Positions 18,958 to 27,598 of a stretch of DNA of 64,000 bases are shown piece by piece. A program made the position numbers and the translations under genes. Each line of letters opens with the position of its first letter. Positions within the stretch are counted from its first letter, which is position 1. Source of the DNA: Palsa-504 sp963818225. Its GTDB lineage: Bacteria; Actinomycetota; Actinomycetes; Streptosporangiales; Streptosporangiaceae. The notes under the pieces are model-generated. The model did not search any database, had not been told where the DNA came from, and saw only the letters and a list, made by a program, of their open reading frames with translations. Location of the stretch: positions 1-64,000 of the forward strand of contig CAWFRO010000003.1 of NCBI GenBank assembly GCA_963818225.1, written 5' to 3'.

Positions 18958-20448
18958 GTGACTGTGACCCTGGATCGCGACGTCGAGGCCTTTATCGGCT
19001 CCCCGCGACAGCTGTTCATCAACGGGCAATGGTGCGACGCGGCGTCGGGCAAGACGTTCGAGACGCCCAACCCCGCGACAGGGGAGACGCTCGCCCGGGT
19101 CGCCGAGGGCGACGCCGAGGACATCAACCGAGCGGTGCGGGCCGCGCGCCGCGCGTTCGAAGAGGGCCCGTGGGGCAGGATGACGCCGTCGGAGCGGGGA
19201 CGGATCATCTGGCGGATCGGCGACCTGATCCTCGAGCACGCCGATGAGCTGGCCCAGCTCGAGTCGCTGGACAACGGAAAGCCGTTCGCCGTGGCCCAGG
19301 CGGCTGATGTGCCGCTCGCCGCGGATTTGTTCCACTACATGGCCGGGTGGGCCACCAAGATCGAGGGCAATTCGATCAGCATCTCGGTGCCGTACATGCC
19401 GGGCGCGAACTTCCACTCCTACACGCTGCGCGAGCCGCTCGGCGTGGTCGGGCAGATCATCCCGTGGAACTTCCCGCTGCTGATGGCCGCGTGGAAACTT
19501 GGCCCGGCCCTCGCGACCGGCAACTGCGTGGTGCTCAAGCCGGCCGAGCAGACCCCGCTGACCGCGCTGCGCCTGGCCGGGCTCATCGCCGAGGCTGGCG
19601 TGCCAGACGGGGTGGTGAACGTGGTGCCCGGCTTCGGCGAGACCGCCGGAGCGGCTCTGGCCGCCCACAACGACGTGGATAAGGTCGCGTTCACCGGTTC
19701 CACCGAGGTAGGCAAGCTGATTGTCGCGGCCTCGGGGGCCAGCAACCTGAAGAAGCTGACCCTGGAGCTCGGCGGCAAGAGCCCCAACATCGTGTTCGAC
19801 GATGCCGGGCCCGCCGCCATTGAGGGCGCCGCGAATGCGATTTTCTTCAACCATGGGCAGTGCTGTGTGGCTGGCTCGCGGCTGTACGTCCAGCGCAGCC
19901 GGTTCGATGAAGTTGTCGACGGCGTCGCGCAGATCGCCAAGTCGATCAAGATGGGACCTGGGATGGAACCAGGGACGCAGATGGGCCCGCTGGTCTCCGA
20001 CGAGCAGTTCCGCCGGGTAACCGGCTTCCTGGAGTCCGGCCGGGCCGAAGGTGCCACCACACTGTCTGGCGGCGGGAGGTTCGGTGACCGCGGCTACTTC
20101 GTCGAGCCCACGGTGCTGACCAATACTCGCCCGGAGATGCAGGTCGTCCGCGAGGAGATCTTCGGGCCGGTCCTGGTCGCCGCCTCGTTCACCGATCTGG
20201 ATGAGATTGCCGCGGTCGCGAACGACTCCGAGTACGGGCTGGGGGCGGGCATCTGGACCAAGGACATCTCCAAGGCTCATGCCCTGGCCAAGAAGCTCCG
20301 GGCCGGGACCGTGTGGATCAACTGCTACAACGTGTTCGACGCGGCACTGCCGTTCGGCGGGTACAAGCAGTCCGGCTGGGGCCGCGAGATGGGCCACGAG
20401 GCGCTCAACGCCTACACCGAGGTCAAGGCCGTCACCACTCAGCTGTAG
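18958..20448 (+). CDS. Aldehyde dehydrogenase (ALDH family)
   Basis: I take GTG 18958 as the start, with AGGGAG at 18941-18946; an in-frame ATG at 18895 is possible but lacks a ribosome site. The 496-residue protein opens TVTLDRDVEAFIGSPRQLFI and carries GQIIPWNFPLLMAAWKLGPA, KPAEQTPLTALRLA, the cofactor loop FTGSTEVGK, the ELGGKSPNIVF block with the general-base glutamate, and FFNHGQCCVAGSRLYVQ with the catalytic cysteine. It is closest in form to betaine/phenylacetaldehyde-type NAD-dependent aldehyde dehydrogenases. It stands alone, ending at a strong hairpin; the natural aldehyde is unknown. Confidence 0.9.
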   Translation: MTVTLDRDVEAFIGSPRQLFINGQWCDAASGKTFETPNPATGETLARVAEGDAEDINRAVRAARRAFEEGPWGRMTPSERGRIIWRIGDLILEHADELAQLESLDNGKPFAVAQAADVPLAADLFHYMAGWATKIEGNSISISVPYMPGANFHSYTLREPLGVVGQIIPWNFPLLMAAWKLGPALATGNCVVLKPAEQTPLTALRLAGLIAEAGVPDGVVNVVPGFGETAGAALAAHNDVDKVAFTGSTEVGKLIVAASGASNLKKLTLELGGKSPNIVFDDAGPAAIEGAANAIFFNHGQCCVAGSRLYVQRSRFDEVVDGVAQIAKSIKMGPGMEPGTQMGPLVSDEQFRRVTGFLESGRAEGATTLSGGGRFGDRGYFVEPTVLTNTRPEMQVVREEIFGPVLVAASFTDLDEIAAVANDSEYGLGAGIWTKDISKAHALAKKLRAGTVWINCYNVFDAALPFGGYKQSGWGREMGHEALNAYTEVKAVTTQL

Positions 20449-20461
20449 CAAGTCGGCAGCT

Positions 20462-20505
20462 GTTGCCCGGGGCGGACCGGCAGGTCCGGTTCCGCCCGGG
20501 GCAAC
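20462..20505 (+). terminator. Hairpin after the aldehyde dehydrogenase gene
   Basis: GTTGCCCGGGGCGGA (20462-20476) pairs with TCCGCCCGGGGCAAC (20491-20505) with one mismatch, and an inner ACCGG/CCGGT pair extends the stem. No T-run follows, as is common for actinobacterial terminators. Confidence 0.65.
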
Positions 20506-20607
20506 CTGCGGTGCCATCGTCCCAGCCTGGACCGCCGAAGGCCAGGAATCACGCAGCTACGCCGCGCCCGGTATCAGCCTGCGGCTGCAGTCCTAGCTGC
20601 GCGTTTG

Positions 20608-21210
20608 TCACGGCTCGCCGTGGTACTCGGCCCACTCCCGGTCGAGGATGGACATCACGGTCGCGTCGATCCACTCGCCGCCGTACCGCAGGGCTTCACG
20701 CAGCACGCCCTCGGCGCGGAAACCGGCTTTCTCGTAGACACGGCGGGCGCTCGGGTTGAACGAGTACACCTCCAGGGAGATGCGGTGCATCCCGAGCCGC
20801 TCGAAGCCGTAGCCGACGATCAGGCGGGTCGCCTCGGTGCCCAGCCCGCGCCCGCGGCCCGCGGGGCCCAGCGCGATGCGGAAGCTGCAGTTGCGATTAC
20901 CCGGGTTCCACTCGTTCAGCACCGCCTCGCCGACGCACCCACCACCGGACCTGTCGATCACCGCCAGGTCGAGCCGGTCTGGCTGGTCGCTGCGGGCCGA
21001 GTACCAGTCGCGCCACTTCTTCTCTTCAGCCGGGTTCTGCGGAACCAGCTCGGCGGCCTCGTCGTGGACACTGCCAGTGAGCTTGAGGACCTCCGGGTCG
21101 CGCAGCACCTGGAGCATGCCAGGAACATCGCCCGCCGTGAACGGCCGCAGCACCACCGTGTCGCCGGTGAGGGTCGGCTTGACGGAAAAGTCAGGGTCTG
21201 GGGTCACCAC
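20608..21210 (-). CDS. GNAT-family N-acetyltransferase (RimJ/RimL type)
   Basis: About 200 residues from GTG 21208-21210 (or the next GTG at 21205-21207) to TGA at 20608-20610. The segment TLTGDTVVLRPFTAGDVPGM is the typical first strand, and ALGPAGRGRGLGTEATRLIV the acetyl-CoA pyrophosphate loop (RGxG). YGFERLGMHRISLEVYSFNP and SARRVYEKAGFRAEGVLREA are motif B as found in ribosomal-protein acetyltransferase-like enzymes. Substrate unknown. It is divergent from the molybdopterin oxidoreductase gene, with about 150 bases between them. Confidence 0.85.
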   Translation of the reverse strand: MVTPDPDFSVKPTLTGDTVVLRPFTAGDVPGMLQVLRDPEVLKLTGSVHDEAAELVPQNPAEEKKWRDWYSARSDQPDRLDLAVIDRSGGGCVGEAVLNEWNPGNRNCSFRIALGPAGRGRGLGTEATRLIVGYGFERLGMHRISLEVYSFNPSARRVYEKAGFRAEGVLREALRYGGEWIDATVMSILDREWAEYHGEP

Positions 21211-21361
21211 GGAATTATGCAGCACCTGGTTGCTGCCCTGGCACACGTCCTCGTGCCAGCCGTACCAAACGTGCGCACCCGCAGAACCAGAGGTCTCAGC
21301 CTGCGGCTGTAGCACCAGGCGGCCCTGGCCGGCGCCGATCAGGGGCGGCGGAGCAGTACAG

Positions 21362-23119
21362 ATGCGTAACGAGGCCAATCTGTTCCGCCAGCGGTTCCGA
21401 ATGGGGCCCGTGATCAAGACACCGGAACCAGCCACGGTGCGCCGTCTGCTATCAGGCGCGCTGGTCGGCCTGCTGACCGCCGCCGTGGCGCTCGGCGTGG
21501 CCGAGCTCGCGGCCGCGCTGATCAGCGCGAGCAGCGCCCCGGTCATCGCGGTCGGTGAGACCGCGATCAACCTCACGCCGGTCCCTGTCAAGGAATTCGC
21601 GATCACGCACTTCGGGACGCACGACAAGGAAGCGCTGCTCACCGGCATCGTGGTCTTTCTCGTGGCGTTCGCGGCCCTCATCGGCGTCGCGGCGGTCCGG
21701 CGGATCGGATACGGCCTGGCCGGCCTCGCCGTGTTCGCCGGCCTCGGCATGGCGGCCGCCGTCCACCTGCCCACGGGCACCGCCGTCGACGTGATCCCCA
21801 CACTGGCCGGCGTGGGCGTGGCCGCGGTGACGATGGTCGTCCTCGTGCGGGCGCTGCGAGCCGCATACCCGGCGGCACCGGCGGTCCCGGCGGCCGTGCC
21901 GGGGACAGCGTTGGCGGAACCGCCCGACGCTGCGGCACGCGCGAGCGCAGCCGAGGAGATCCTGGCCGCTGGTCCGTACCTGGCTGACCTGAAGCCGCCG
22001 GCCAGCCAGGACTACCAGATAGATTTCCCTGACCCGCAGCCGGCCGCGCCCGGGCCGGATCGCCGTCGCTTCCTGATCGCGGGGGCGGGAGCGGCGGCGC
22101 TGGCGGCGGTGGCCGGCGGGGCCGGCGACAAGCTGCTCAGCCGGTTCAGTGTCGCGTCCTCCCGGGCCCAGGTGCGGCTGCCCGCCGCCGCGGTCCGCGC
22201 GCCGGCCGTCCCGGCCGGGACCGAACTGCGGATCCCCGGACTGACTCCGTTCTACACCCCGAACGCCAGCTTCTACCGGGTCGACACCGACTTGGTGCTG
22301 CCGCAGGTGCCAGCCGACAACTGGACGCTGCGGATCGACGGCATGGTCGACCGCCCGCTCGAGATCAGCTTCGCCGAGCTGCTTGAGATGCCGCTGACCG
22401 AGGCCGACATCACGCTGGTGTGCGTTTCGAACGAGGTCGGCGGGACCTACAACGGCAACGCCCGGTGGCTCGGCGCGCCGTTGGCCGGGCTGCTGCGCCG
22501 GGCCGGGGTGCAGGCGGGCGCGGACCAGGTGCTGTCCACCTCCACCGACGGGATGACGATCTCCACCCCGGTCGCCGCGATCATGGACGGCCGCGAGGCG
22601 CTGCTCGCGCTCGGTATGAACGGCCAGCCGCTGCCCATCGCGCACGGCTTCCCGGCCCGGATGATCGTCCCAGGCCTGTACGGCTACGTATCCGCGACCA
22701 AATGGGTCAGCAAACTGACCCTGACCACGTTCGCGAAGCAGCAGGCGTACTGGACCCAGCGCGGCTACTCCGCCCAGGCGCCGATCAAGACCGAGTCGCG
22801 CATCGACGTGCCCAAGCCGCTGTCCCAGATCGCGGCGGGCCGCGTCGCGGTGGCGGGCGTGGCCTGGGCGCCGGCCACGGGCATCGCCGGAGTCGAGGTC
22901 AGCGTGGACAACGGCTCGTGGCAGCACGCCACGCTGGCCGCCGCCGACGGCATCGACACCTGGCGGCAGTGGATGTGGGCCTGGGATGCCACGCCTGGGC
23001 TGCACAACCTGCAGGTCCGTGCCACCGATAACTCAGGCGTGACGCAGACGTCGCAGCGCGCCTACCCAGTTCCCAACGGCGCCAGCGGCTGGGACTCCAC
23101 CGTGGTGACCGTCACATGA
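21362..23119 (+). CDS. Membrane-anchored molybdopterin oxidoreductase (sulfite oxidase family)
   Basis: About 585 residues from ATG 21362; ATG 21401 is an alternative. Residues about 25-155 hold four membrane helices. An internal RRRFLIAGAGAAALAAVAGG near residue 235 looks like a twin-arginine-type anchor. The catalytic domain then starts (ELRIPGLTPFYTPNASFYRV), with the molybdenum cysteine in VCVSNEVGGTYNGNARWLG near residue 353 and the C-terminal immunoglobulin-like dimer domain (VAGVAWAPATGIAGVEVSVD). Such enzymes handle molybdopterin redox chemistry outside the membrane; the substrate is unknown. It is followed after 74 bases by a fasciclin lipoprotein gene in the same direction, a pairing seen in other actinomycetes. 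Confidence 0.85.
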   Translation: MRNEANLFRQRFRMGPVIKTPEPATVRRLLSGALVGLLTAAVALGVAELAAALISASSAPVIAVGETAINLTPVPVKEFAITHFGTHDKEALLTGIVVFLVAFAALIGVAAVRRIGYGLAGLAVFAGLGMAAAVHLPTGTAVDVIPTLAGVGVAAVTMVVLVRALRAAYPAAPAVPAAVPGTALAEPPDAAARASAAEEILAAGPYLADLKPPASQDYQIDFPDPQPAAPGPDRRRFLIAGAGAAALAAVAGGAGDKLLSRFSVASSRAQVRLPAAAVRAPAVPAGTELRIPGLTPFYTPNASFYRVDTDLVLPQVPADNWTLRIDGMVDRPLEISFAELLEMPLTEADITLVCVSNEVGGTYNGNARWLGAPLAGLLRRAGVQAGADQVLSTSTDGMTISTPVAAIMDGREALLALGMNGQPLPIAHGFPARMIVPGLYGYVSATKWVSKLTLTTFAKQQAYWTQRGYSAQAPIKTESRIDVPKPLSQIAAGRVAVAGVAWAPATGIAGVEVSVDNGSWQHATLAAADGIDTWRQWMWAWDATPGLHNLQVRATDNSGVTQTSQRAYPVPNGASGWDSTVVTVT

Positions 23120-23128
23120 GACGGTCCC

Positions 23129-23156
23129 GCATCCAGGGGGCGGCACCGAGCCGTAC
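23129..23156 (+). promoter_or_regulatory. Weak SigK-like promoter before the fasciclin gene
   Basis: GCATCC (23129-23134), 16 bases, CCGTAC (23151-23156) partly matches the CCATCC/CCGAAT pattern seen exactly at two other sites in this block. It lies 38 bases before the fasciclin start. The match is imperfect, so this is only suggestive. Confidence 0.3.
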
Positions 23157-23193
23157 CTCACCAGATAAAGACAGATCTCGCAAGGAGACAGTT

Positions 23194-23853
23194 GTGAACC
23201 GCAGATTTATCGCCGTATCCGGTCTCGCCCTGACCTGCGTCCTAGGCGCAGCCGCGTGCAGCTCAAGCAGCTCTTCGACCGCGGCTTCGGGTTCGACGTC
23301 GTCCCCGGGCGCCTCTTCCTCGGCCCCGATGGCGTCCTCGCCGGCCTCGGCCGCAGGCTCCGGCGCGACGACCACCGCGGACTTCGGCCCGGGCTGCTCC
23401 TCGGTGCCCAAGTCGGGCGCGGGCAGCTTCAGCGGCATGTCAACCGCGCCGGTGGCCACCGCGGCCTCGGCTAACCCGGCCCTGTCCACCCTGGTCGCGG
23501 CGGTCAAGGCCGCAGGTCTGGTCGACACGCTCAACTCCGCGTCCAACATCACCGTGTTCGCCCCGGACAACGCCGCGTTCGCCAAGATCCCGTCGGCGAC
23601 GCTGAAGTCGATCCTGGCCAACAAGGCCGAGCTCACCAAGATCCTCACTTACCACGTGGCGAGCGCCAGTTACACCCCGTCCCAGCTGGCTTCGGGCATG
23701 ACGATCAAGACGCTGGAAGGCGGCACCGTCGCCCCGGCCCTGAAGAGCGGCACCTACAGTGTCAACGGCGCCGACGTGGTGTGCGGCAACGTGCAGACCG
23801 CCAACGCCACCGTCTACATCATCAACACCGTCCTGACGCCCCCGTCCTCCTGA
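23194..23853 (+). CDS. Fasciclin (FAS1) domain lipoprotein, MPT70/MPT83-like
   Basis: GTG 23194 follows AAGGAG (23182-23187). The signal peptide ends in a lipobox (LGAAACSS), followed by a serine/threonine-rich linker. The FAS1 domain starts at about residue 85: LSTLVAAVKAAGLVDTLNSA, NITVFAPDNAAFAKIPSATL, LTKILTYHVASASYTPSQLA and VYIINTVLTPP. The length of 219 residues matches mycobacterial MPT83/MPT70, which are surface antigens under SigK control. The role here is probably adhesion or envelope organisation. Two cysteines in the mature part (GPGCSSVP and DVVCGNV) match the disulfide of MPT70-type domains. A perfect terminator hairpin follows. Confidence 0.9.
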   Translation: MNRRFIAVSGLALTCVLGAAACSSSSSSTAASGSTSSPGASSSAPMASSPASAAGSGATTTADFGPGCSSVPKSGAGSFSGMSTAPVATAASANPALSTLVAAVKAAGLVDTLNSASNITVFAPDNAAFAKIPSATLKSILANKAELTKILTYHVASASYTPSQLASGMTIKTLEGGTVAPALKSGTYSVNGADVVCGNVQTANATVYIINTVLTPPSS

Positions 23854-23858
23854 TGACC

Positions 23859-23900
23859 CTGACCCCGCCCGGTTGCGTTGACGCGACCGGGCGGGGTCAG
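23859..23900 (+). terminator. Hairpin after the fasciclin gene
   Basis: CTGACCCCGCCCGGT (23859-23873) pairs perfectly with ACCGGGCGGGGTCAG (23886-23900) across a 12-base loop, six bases after the fasciclin stop codon. Confidence 0.8.
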
Positions 23901-23948
23901 TCAGTTCCGGGCCGAGATACCACCGACCTGGTCACCCTCATCGCCGGG

Positions 23949-24701
23949 CTAGCCGCGACGGGCCAGTTCCAGCAGCTTGCTCAGCGTGTCCCCGGGCAGG
24001 CCGACCAGCACGCGCAGCCGCGGCGCGGCCGAACCGATGGCACGGGCGGCGCGCCGTGCGGCCCGGGCTGCCTCGGCGGTCGCCGTGGACAGCACGACCA
24101 GGTCCGCGCCGACCTCCATGGCCAGGCCGATCACCTCGGCGACCGGCAGGTCCACCGACAGGTGGTGGACCAGCCAGTGGTCCTCGCGCAGGCAGGCCGC
24201 GGCCATCAGCGCGGGCAGCCCGTGCCGTTCAGCGGGCGGGGTGGTAATCACCGCGATCCCGCGCGGGCGCCCCGACGGCTGGTGGGCGCGGGAACCGATC
24301 AGCCGCTCGCAGATGGCACTGGCCCGGTGCTCGGCCGCGATGGTCAGCTCCCCCGCCTCCCATTGCGAGCCGATCCGGCGCAGCGCGGGCGTCATGATCC
24401 GCTCGCACACGTCGATCAGCGGCACGCCCACGAGCCGGTCGAACTCGTGCCGCGCCAGCGTCTCGTCGCCCGACACGATTGCGTCGTGCAGCCGGGCGGC
24501 CTGGGCCTCCCAGTCGCGGACCCGTACCTCGGGCGGCGGGGCGGTGCCTGCGGCCCGCCGTTCGCTCAGCGCGAGGACATCGCGGTCCAGCACCTCGTAG
24601 CCGCGGCCGGTCTTCCGGGCCGGGAGCGTGCCCTGGCGCACCCAGGCGTAGGCGGTCTGATAGTGCACCCCGAGGGCCTCAGCGGCCTCGCGCAGCTGCA
24701 T
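23949..24701 (-). CDS. LitR/CarH-like HTH and vitamin-B12-binding regulator
   Basis: The likely start is ATG 24699-24701 (an in-frame upstream start at 24734 exists). The MerR-like helix-turn-helix occupies the first 55 residues (LREAAEALGVHYQTAYAWVR). A helical region follows with WEAGELTIAAEHRAS, the W...EH block of the cobalamin-cap domain. Then comes a B12-binding Rossmann domain, ITTPPAERHGLPALMAAACL, whose histidine fits the lower axial ligand of CarH. These proteins bind adenosylcobalamin, repress in the dark and release DNA on illumination. It is divergent from the lipid/flavin operon, with a photolyase gene downstream, which supports a photosensor role. Confidence 0.85.
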   Translation of the reverse strand: MQLREAAEALGVHYQTAYAWVRQGTLPARKTGRGYEVLDRDVLALSERRAAGTAPPPEVRVRDWEAQAARLHDAIVSGDETLARHEFDRLVGVPLIDVCERIMTPALRRIGSQWEAGELTIAAEHRASAICERLIGSRAHQPSGRPRGIAVITTPPAERHGLPALMAAACLREDHWLVHHLSVDLPVAEVIGLAMEVGADLVVLSTATAEAARAARRAARAIGSAAPRLRVLVGLPGDTLSKLLELARRG

Positions 24702-24734
24702 CCCGCCTCGCCCCCCCGTTCTGGAGCACCCCAC

Positions 24735-24829
24735 ACCGGGTTTAAGCTCCTATTTTTAGTGTATATTAGTATTGTTTTCGTGGTACGCGCATAACGCCGC
24801 GCCGGGGAACGGGGGAAGGAATGGAAATC
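24735..24829. promoter_or_regulatory. AT-rich divergent promoter region, candidate LitR site
   Basis: In a sequence above 70 percent GC, bases 24741-24780 are strongly AT-rich. They contain a 10-base direct repeat (TTAGTGTATA at 24756-24765 and TTAGTATTGT at 24766-24775). It separates the B12-binding regulator from the divergent operon, so it probably holds both promoters and the regulator's own operators. Confidence 0.5.
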
Positions 24830-26221
24830 ATGGGACTGACGTACTCGAGCGTGATCGACGCCCCGCTGGGCGAGGTTTTCGCCTGGCACGCCAGGCGCGG
24901 GGCCGTCGTCCGGCTGATGCCGCCCTGGTCGCCGGTGCGGGTGGAGCGTGAGGCAGGATCGGTCCGGGACGGCCAGGCCGTGCTGCGGCTGCCGGGCGGG
25001 TTGCGCTGGGTGGCCGCCCACCAGCCCGGCGACTACGATCCGCCGCACGAGTTCACCGACACGCTGACGTCGCTGCCGCTGGCGGCGGTGCTGCCGTGGC
25101 GGCACCATCACCACTTCGCCCCGGCGGGCCCGCACGCGACCAGGGTGACCGACGAGGTCGATACGCCGCTGCCGGCCCGGGTGCTGCGGCCGATGTTCAC
25201 CTACCGGCACCGCCAGCTGGCCGATGACCTAGCCGCCCACGCCCGCTCCCGGGTCGCCTGCCCGGAGCCGCTGACCATCGCGGTCACCGGGTCCGGCGGC
25301 CTGGTCGGCACCGCGCTGACCGCGCTGCTGAGCACCGGCGGGCACCGGGTGATCCGGCTGGTGCGCCGGCTGCCGCGGCACTCCCGGGAGCGCTACTGGC
25401 GGCCGGAGGATCCCAATGCCGAGCTGCTGAGCGGGGTGGACGCGGTGATCCACCTGGCCGGCGCGTCGATCGCCGGGCGATTCTCAGCGGACCACAAGCG
25501 GGAGATTTCCGACAGCCGGATTCTCCCTACCCGCCGCCTGGCCGAGCTCGCCGCGGGCACCGTCACAGCCGGAGCCCCCGGCGTGCGGGCGTTCGTCACC
25601 GCGTCGGCCATCGGGATCTACGGTCCGGACCGGGGCGACGAGGTGCTGACCGAGACCAGCGCCCGCGGCGACGGCTTCCTGGCCGGCGTGGTCGCCGACT
25701 GGGAGGACGCCACCGGCCCGGCCGCCCGGGCGGGCATCCGGACGGTCCAGGTCCGCACCGGGATCGTCCAGGACCCGCGGGGCGGCGCGCTGCACCTGCT
25801 GCACCCGCTGTTCGCGGCCGGCCTCGGCGGCCGGCTGGGCGGCGGCCAGCAGTGGCTGGCCTGGATCGGCCTGGACGACCTGCTGGACATCTACCTGCAG
25901 GCCGTCACCAACCCGGCTCTGTCCGGGCCGGTCAACGCGGTCGCCCCTGCGCCGGTGCGCAACGCCGCCTACACCGCCGCGCTGGCCCGCGTGCTGCGCC
26001 GGCCTGCCGTGCTGCCGGTGCCGGCGTTCGGGCCGCGGCTGCTGCTCGGTGCCGAAGGCGCCAGCGAGATCGCCGAGGCCAGCCAGCATGTCTACCCGCA
26101 GCGGCTGATCGACGCCGGGCATCATTTCCGCTACCCCGAGCTCGAGCCGGCCCTGCGGCATGTGCTCGGCCGGGAGCGAAAGGCCGCCCCGGCCATCCGG
26201 ATCGCCGCCCGCGCCGAATAA
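24830..26221 (+). CDS. SRPBCC and TIGR01777/DUF1731 epimerase fusion
   Basis: ATG 24830 is preferred over ATG 24821, because GGAAGGA at 24814-24820 is then 9 bases upstream. Residues about 1-140 form an SRPBCC (START-like) domain (LTYSSVIDAPLGEVFAWHAR). Residues about 150-450 form an atypical NAD-binding epimerase (IAVTGSGGLVGTALTALL, VIHLAGASIAGRF, FVTASAIGIYG with the YG motif), ending in the DUF1731 tail (SQHVYPQRLIDAGHHFRYPE). Such fusions occur in singlet-oxygen and light-induced clusters, for example in the Rhodobacter sigmaE-ChrR regulon. First gene of the operon. A SigK-type promoter for the next gene lies inside its last codons. Confidence 0.85.
   Translation: MGLTYSSVIDAPLGEVFAWHARRGAVVRLMPPWSPVRVEREAGSVRDGQAVLRLPGGLRWVAAHQPGDYDPPHEFTDTLTSLPLAAVLPWRHHHHFAPAGPHATRVTDEVDTPLPARVLRPMFTYRHRQLADDLAAHARSRVACPEPLTIAVTGSGGLVGTALTALLSTGGHRVIRLVRRLPRHSRERYWRPEDPNAELLSGVDAVIHLAGASIAGRFSADHKREISDSRILPTRRLAELAAGTVTAGAPGVRAFVTASAIGIYGPDRGDEVLTETSARGDGFLAGVVADWEDATGPAARAGIRTVQVRTGIVQDPRGGALHLLHPLFAAGLGGRLGGGQQWLAWIGLDDLLDIYLQAVTNPALSGPVNAVAPAPVRNAAYTAALARVLRRPAVLPVPAFGPRLLLGAEGASEIAEASQHVYPQRLIDAGHHFRYPELEPALRHVLGRERKAAPAIRIAARAE
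26193..26219 (+). promoter_or_regulatory. Probable SigK promoter before the flavin oxidoreductase gene
   Basis: CCATCC (26193-26198), 15 bases, CCGAAT (26214-26219). Both hexamers match, as I recall it, the consensus reported for mycobacterial SigK. It lies inside the last codons of the previous gene and 63 bases before the flavin oxidoreductase start. Confidence 0.6.
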
Positions 26222-26260
26222 GGACGCCAGGGCCGAAGGACGCCAGGGCCGAAGGACGAC
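26221..26260. repeat. 16-base tandem repeat
   Basis: AGGACGCCAGGGCCGA at 26221-26236 is repeated exactly at 26237-26252 and half again at 26253-26260, in the spacer between the epimerase and flavin oxidoreductase genes. Confidence 0.85.
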
Positions 26261-26281
26261 AAGCTTGAAGGGAGCGTGCGG

Positions 26282-27598
26282 GTGACCGGGCGCAGGATCG
26301 CTGTCATCGGCGGCGGCATCAGCGGGCTGACCGCAGGCTACGTCCTGTCCCGCACCGACCATGTGACGCTGTTCGAGGCCGACCGAAGGCTCGGCGGTCA
26401 CGCCGACACCCACCTGGTCGGGGCGGTCCCGGTCGACACCGGCTTCATCGTCTACAACGAGCCGACTTATCCCCTGCTCACCCGGCTGTTCGCCGAGCTG
26501 GGCGTGAGCACCCAGGCCAGTGAGATGAGCATGTCGGTCAGCTGCGCCGGCTGCGGCCTGCACTACGCGGGCAAACGGGGCCCGGCCGGCCTGGCCGCGG
26601 GCCTGCGCCAGGGCGGCGGCCGGTTCCTGCGGCTGCTGGCCGACGTCCCGCGCTTCCACCGCGCCGGCCGCAGGCTGCTGGCCGGGGACCCGGCCCATGG
26701 TCCGGACGACGCCATTGACACCCTTCCGGACGCGGACCGGGCCGGCCGCCCCGCTGACGACCTGACCTTCGGCGAGTTCCTCGATCAGGGCGGCTTTTCC
26801 GGCTACTTCCAGGCCCACTTCGCGCTGCCGCTGGTCGCGGCGGTCTGGTCCTGCCCGGCCGGGACGGCGCTGCGTTATCCCGCCCGGTACCTGCTCGCCT
26901 TCCTGGCCAACCACGGCATGCTGTCGGTATCGGGGGCGCCGCCCTGGCGTACCGTGACCGGCGGTTCCCGGTGCTACGTCGACCGGGCCGCCGCCGCTCT
27001 GGCCTGCGTCCGGCTCGGCGTCCCGGTCCGCGCGGTGCGCCGCTACCCGGACGGCGCCGAGGTACGCGACGCCTCGGGTCAGGCCCATCAGTTCGACGCC
27101 GTGGTCATCGCGGCCCACCCGGACCAGGCGCTGACCCTGCTCGAGCCGGCCACCCGGGCCGAGCGGGAGGTGCTGGGCGCCTTCCGCTACACACCGAACC
27201 CGGCCCTGCTGCACACCGACACCCGCCTGCTGCCGGACCGCGCCGCGGTCCGGGCGTCCTGGAACTATCAGCTCGGCCACTGCCAGGCAGGACGCACGGA
27301 AAGTAACGAATCGGTGCGGATAAGTTACCACCTGAACCGCCTGCAGCACCTCCCCGCCGGGCAGGACTACGTCCTGACGCTGAACGCCCAGGCCGCAGTC
27401 GACCCCGACCGCATCATCAGCCGGATGGACTACGCACATCCGGCCTACACGCCGGCCTCGGTCGCCGCTCAGCGCCGCCTGCCCGAGCTGAACACCCCGG
27501 TCACCGCGTTCGCCGGCGCCTATCACGGCTGGGGTTTTCACGAGGACGGCTGCCGGTCCGGCGCCCAGGCGGCCCGCGCTCTCGGGGGAATCTGGTGA
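26282..27598 (+). CDS. FAD-dependent amine-oxidase-like oxidoreductase (Rv0449c-like)
   Basis: GTG 26282 is chosen because AAGGGAG (26268-26274) is 7 bases upstream; GTG 26276 is too close. The 438-residue protein starts TGRRIAVIGGGISGLTAGYV, the FAD dinucleotide fold, followed by LFEADRRLGGHADTH and VDTGFIVYNEPTYPLLTRLF. The C-terminal FAD block reads FAGAYHGWGFHEDGCRSGAQ. It belongs to the flavoproteins found beside Cfa-like enzymes: Rv0449c at the mycobacterial sigK locus and its counterpart in the Rhodobacter singlet-oxygen regulon. It probably oxidises or desaturates a modified fatty acyl chain; this role is inferred. Its stop overlaps the next start by 4 bases (GTGA). Confidence 0.85.
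   Translation: MTGRRIAVIGGGISGLTAGYVLSRTDHVTLFEADRRLGGHADTHLVGAVPVDTGFIVYNEPTYPLLTRLFAELGVSTQASEMSMSVSCAGCGLHYAGKRGPAGLAAGLRQGGGRFLRLLADVPRFHRAGRRLLAGDPAHGPDDAIDTLPDADRAGRPADDLTFGEFLDQGGFSGYFQAHFALPLVAAVWSCPAGTALRYPARYLLAFLANHGMLSVSGAPPWRTVTGGSRCYVDRAAAALACVRLGVPVRAVRRYPDGAEVRDASGQAHQFDAVVIAAHPDQALTLLEPATRAEREVLGAFRYTPNPALLHTDTRLLPDRAAVRASWNYQLGHCQAGRTESNESVRISYHLNRLQHLPAGQDYVLTLNAQAAVDPDRIISRMDYAHPAYTPASVAAQRRLPELNTPVTAFAGAYHGWGFHEDGCRSGAQAARALGGIW

Noticed and set aside
18886..20517. 543-codon open frame on the minus strand
   Set aside because: It is the antisense shadow of the aldehyde dehydrogenase gene; GC-rich third positions keep it open, and it shows no domain.
21452..23005. 517-codon minus-strand frame
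   Set aside because: Antisense shadow of the molybdopterin oxidoreductase gene with low-complexity arginine and glycine composition.
25484..27541. 685-codon minus-strand frame
   Set aside because: Antisense to the epimerase and flavin oxidoreductase genes, both with clear motifs; no recognisable protein on the minus strand.
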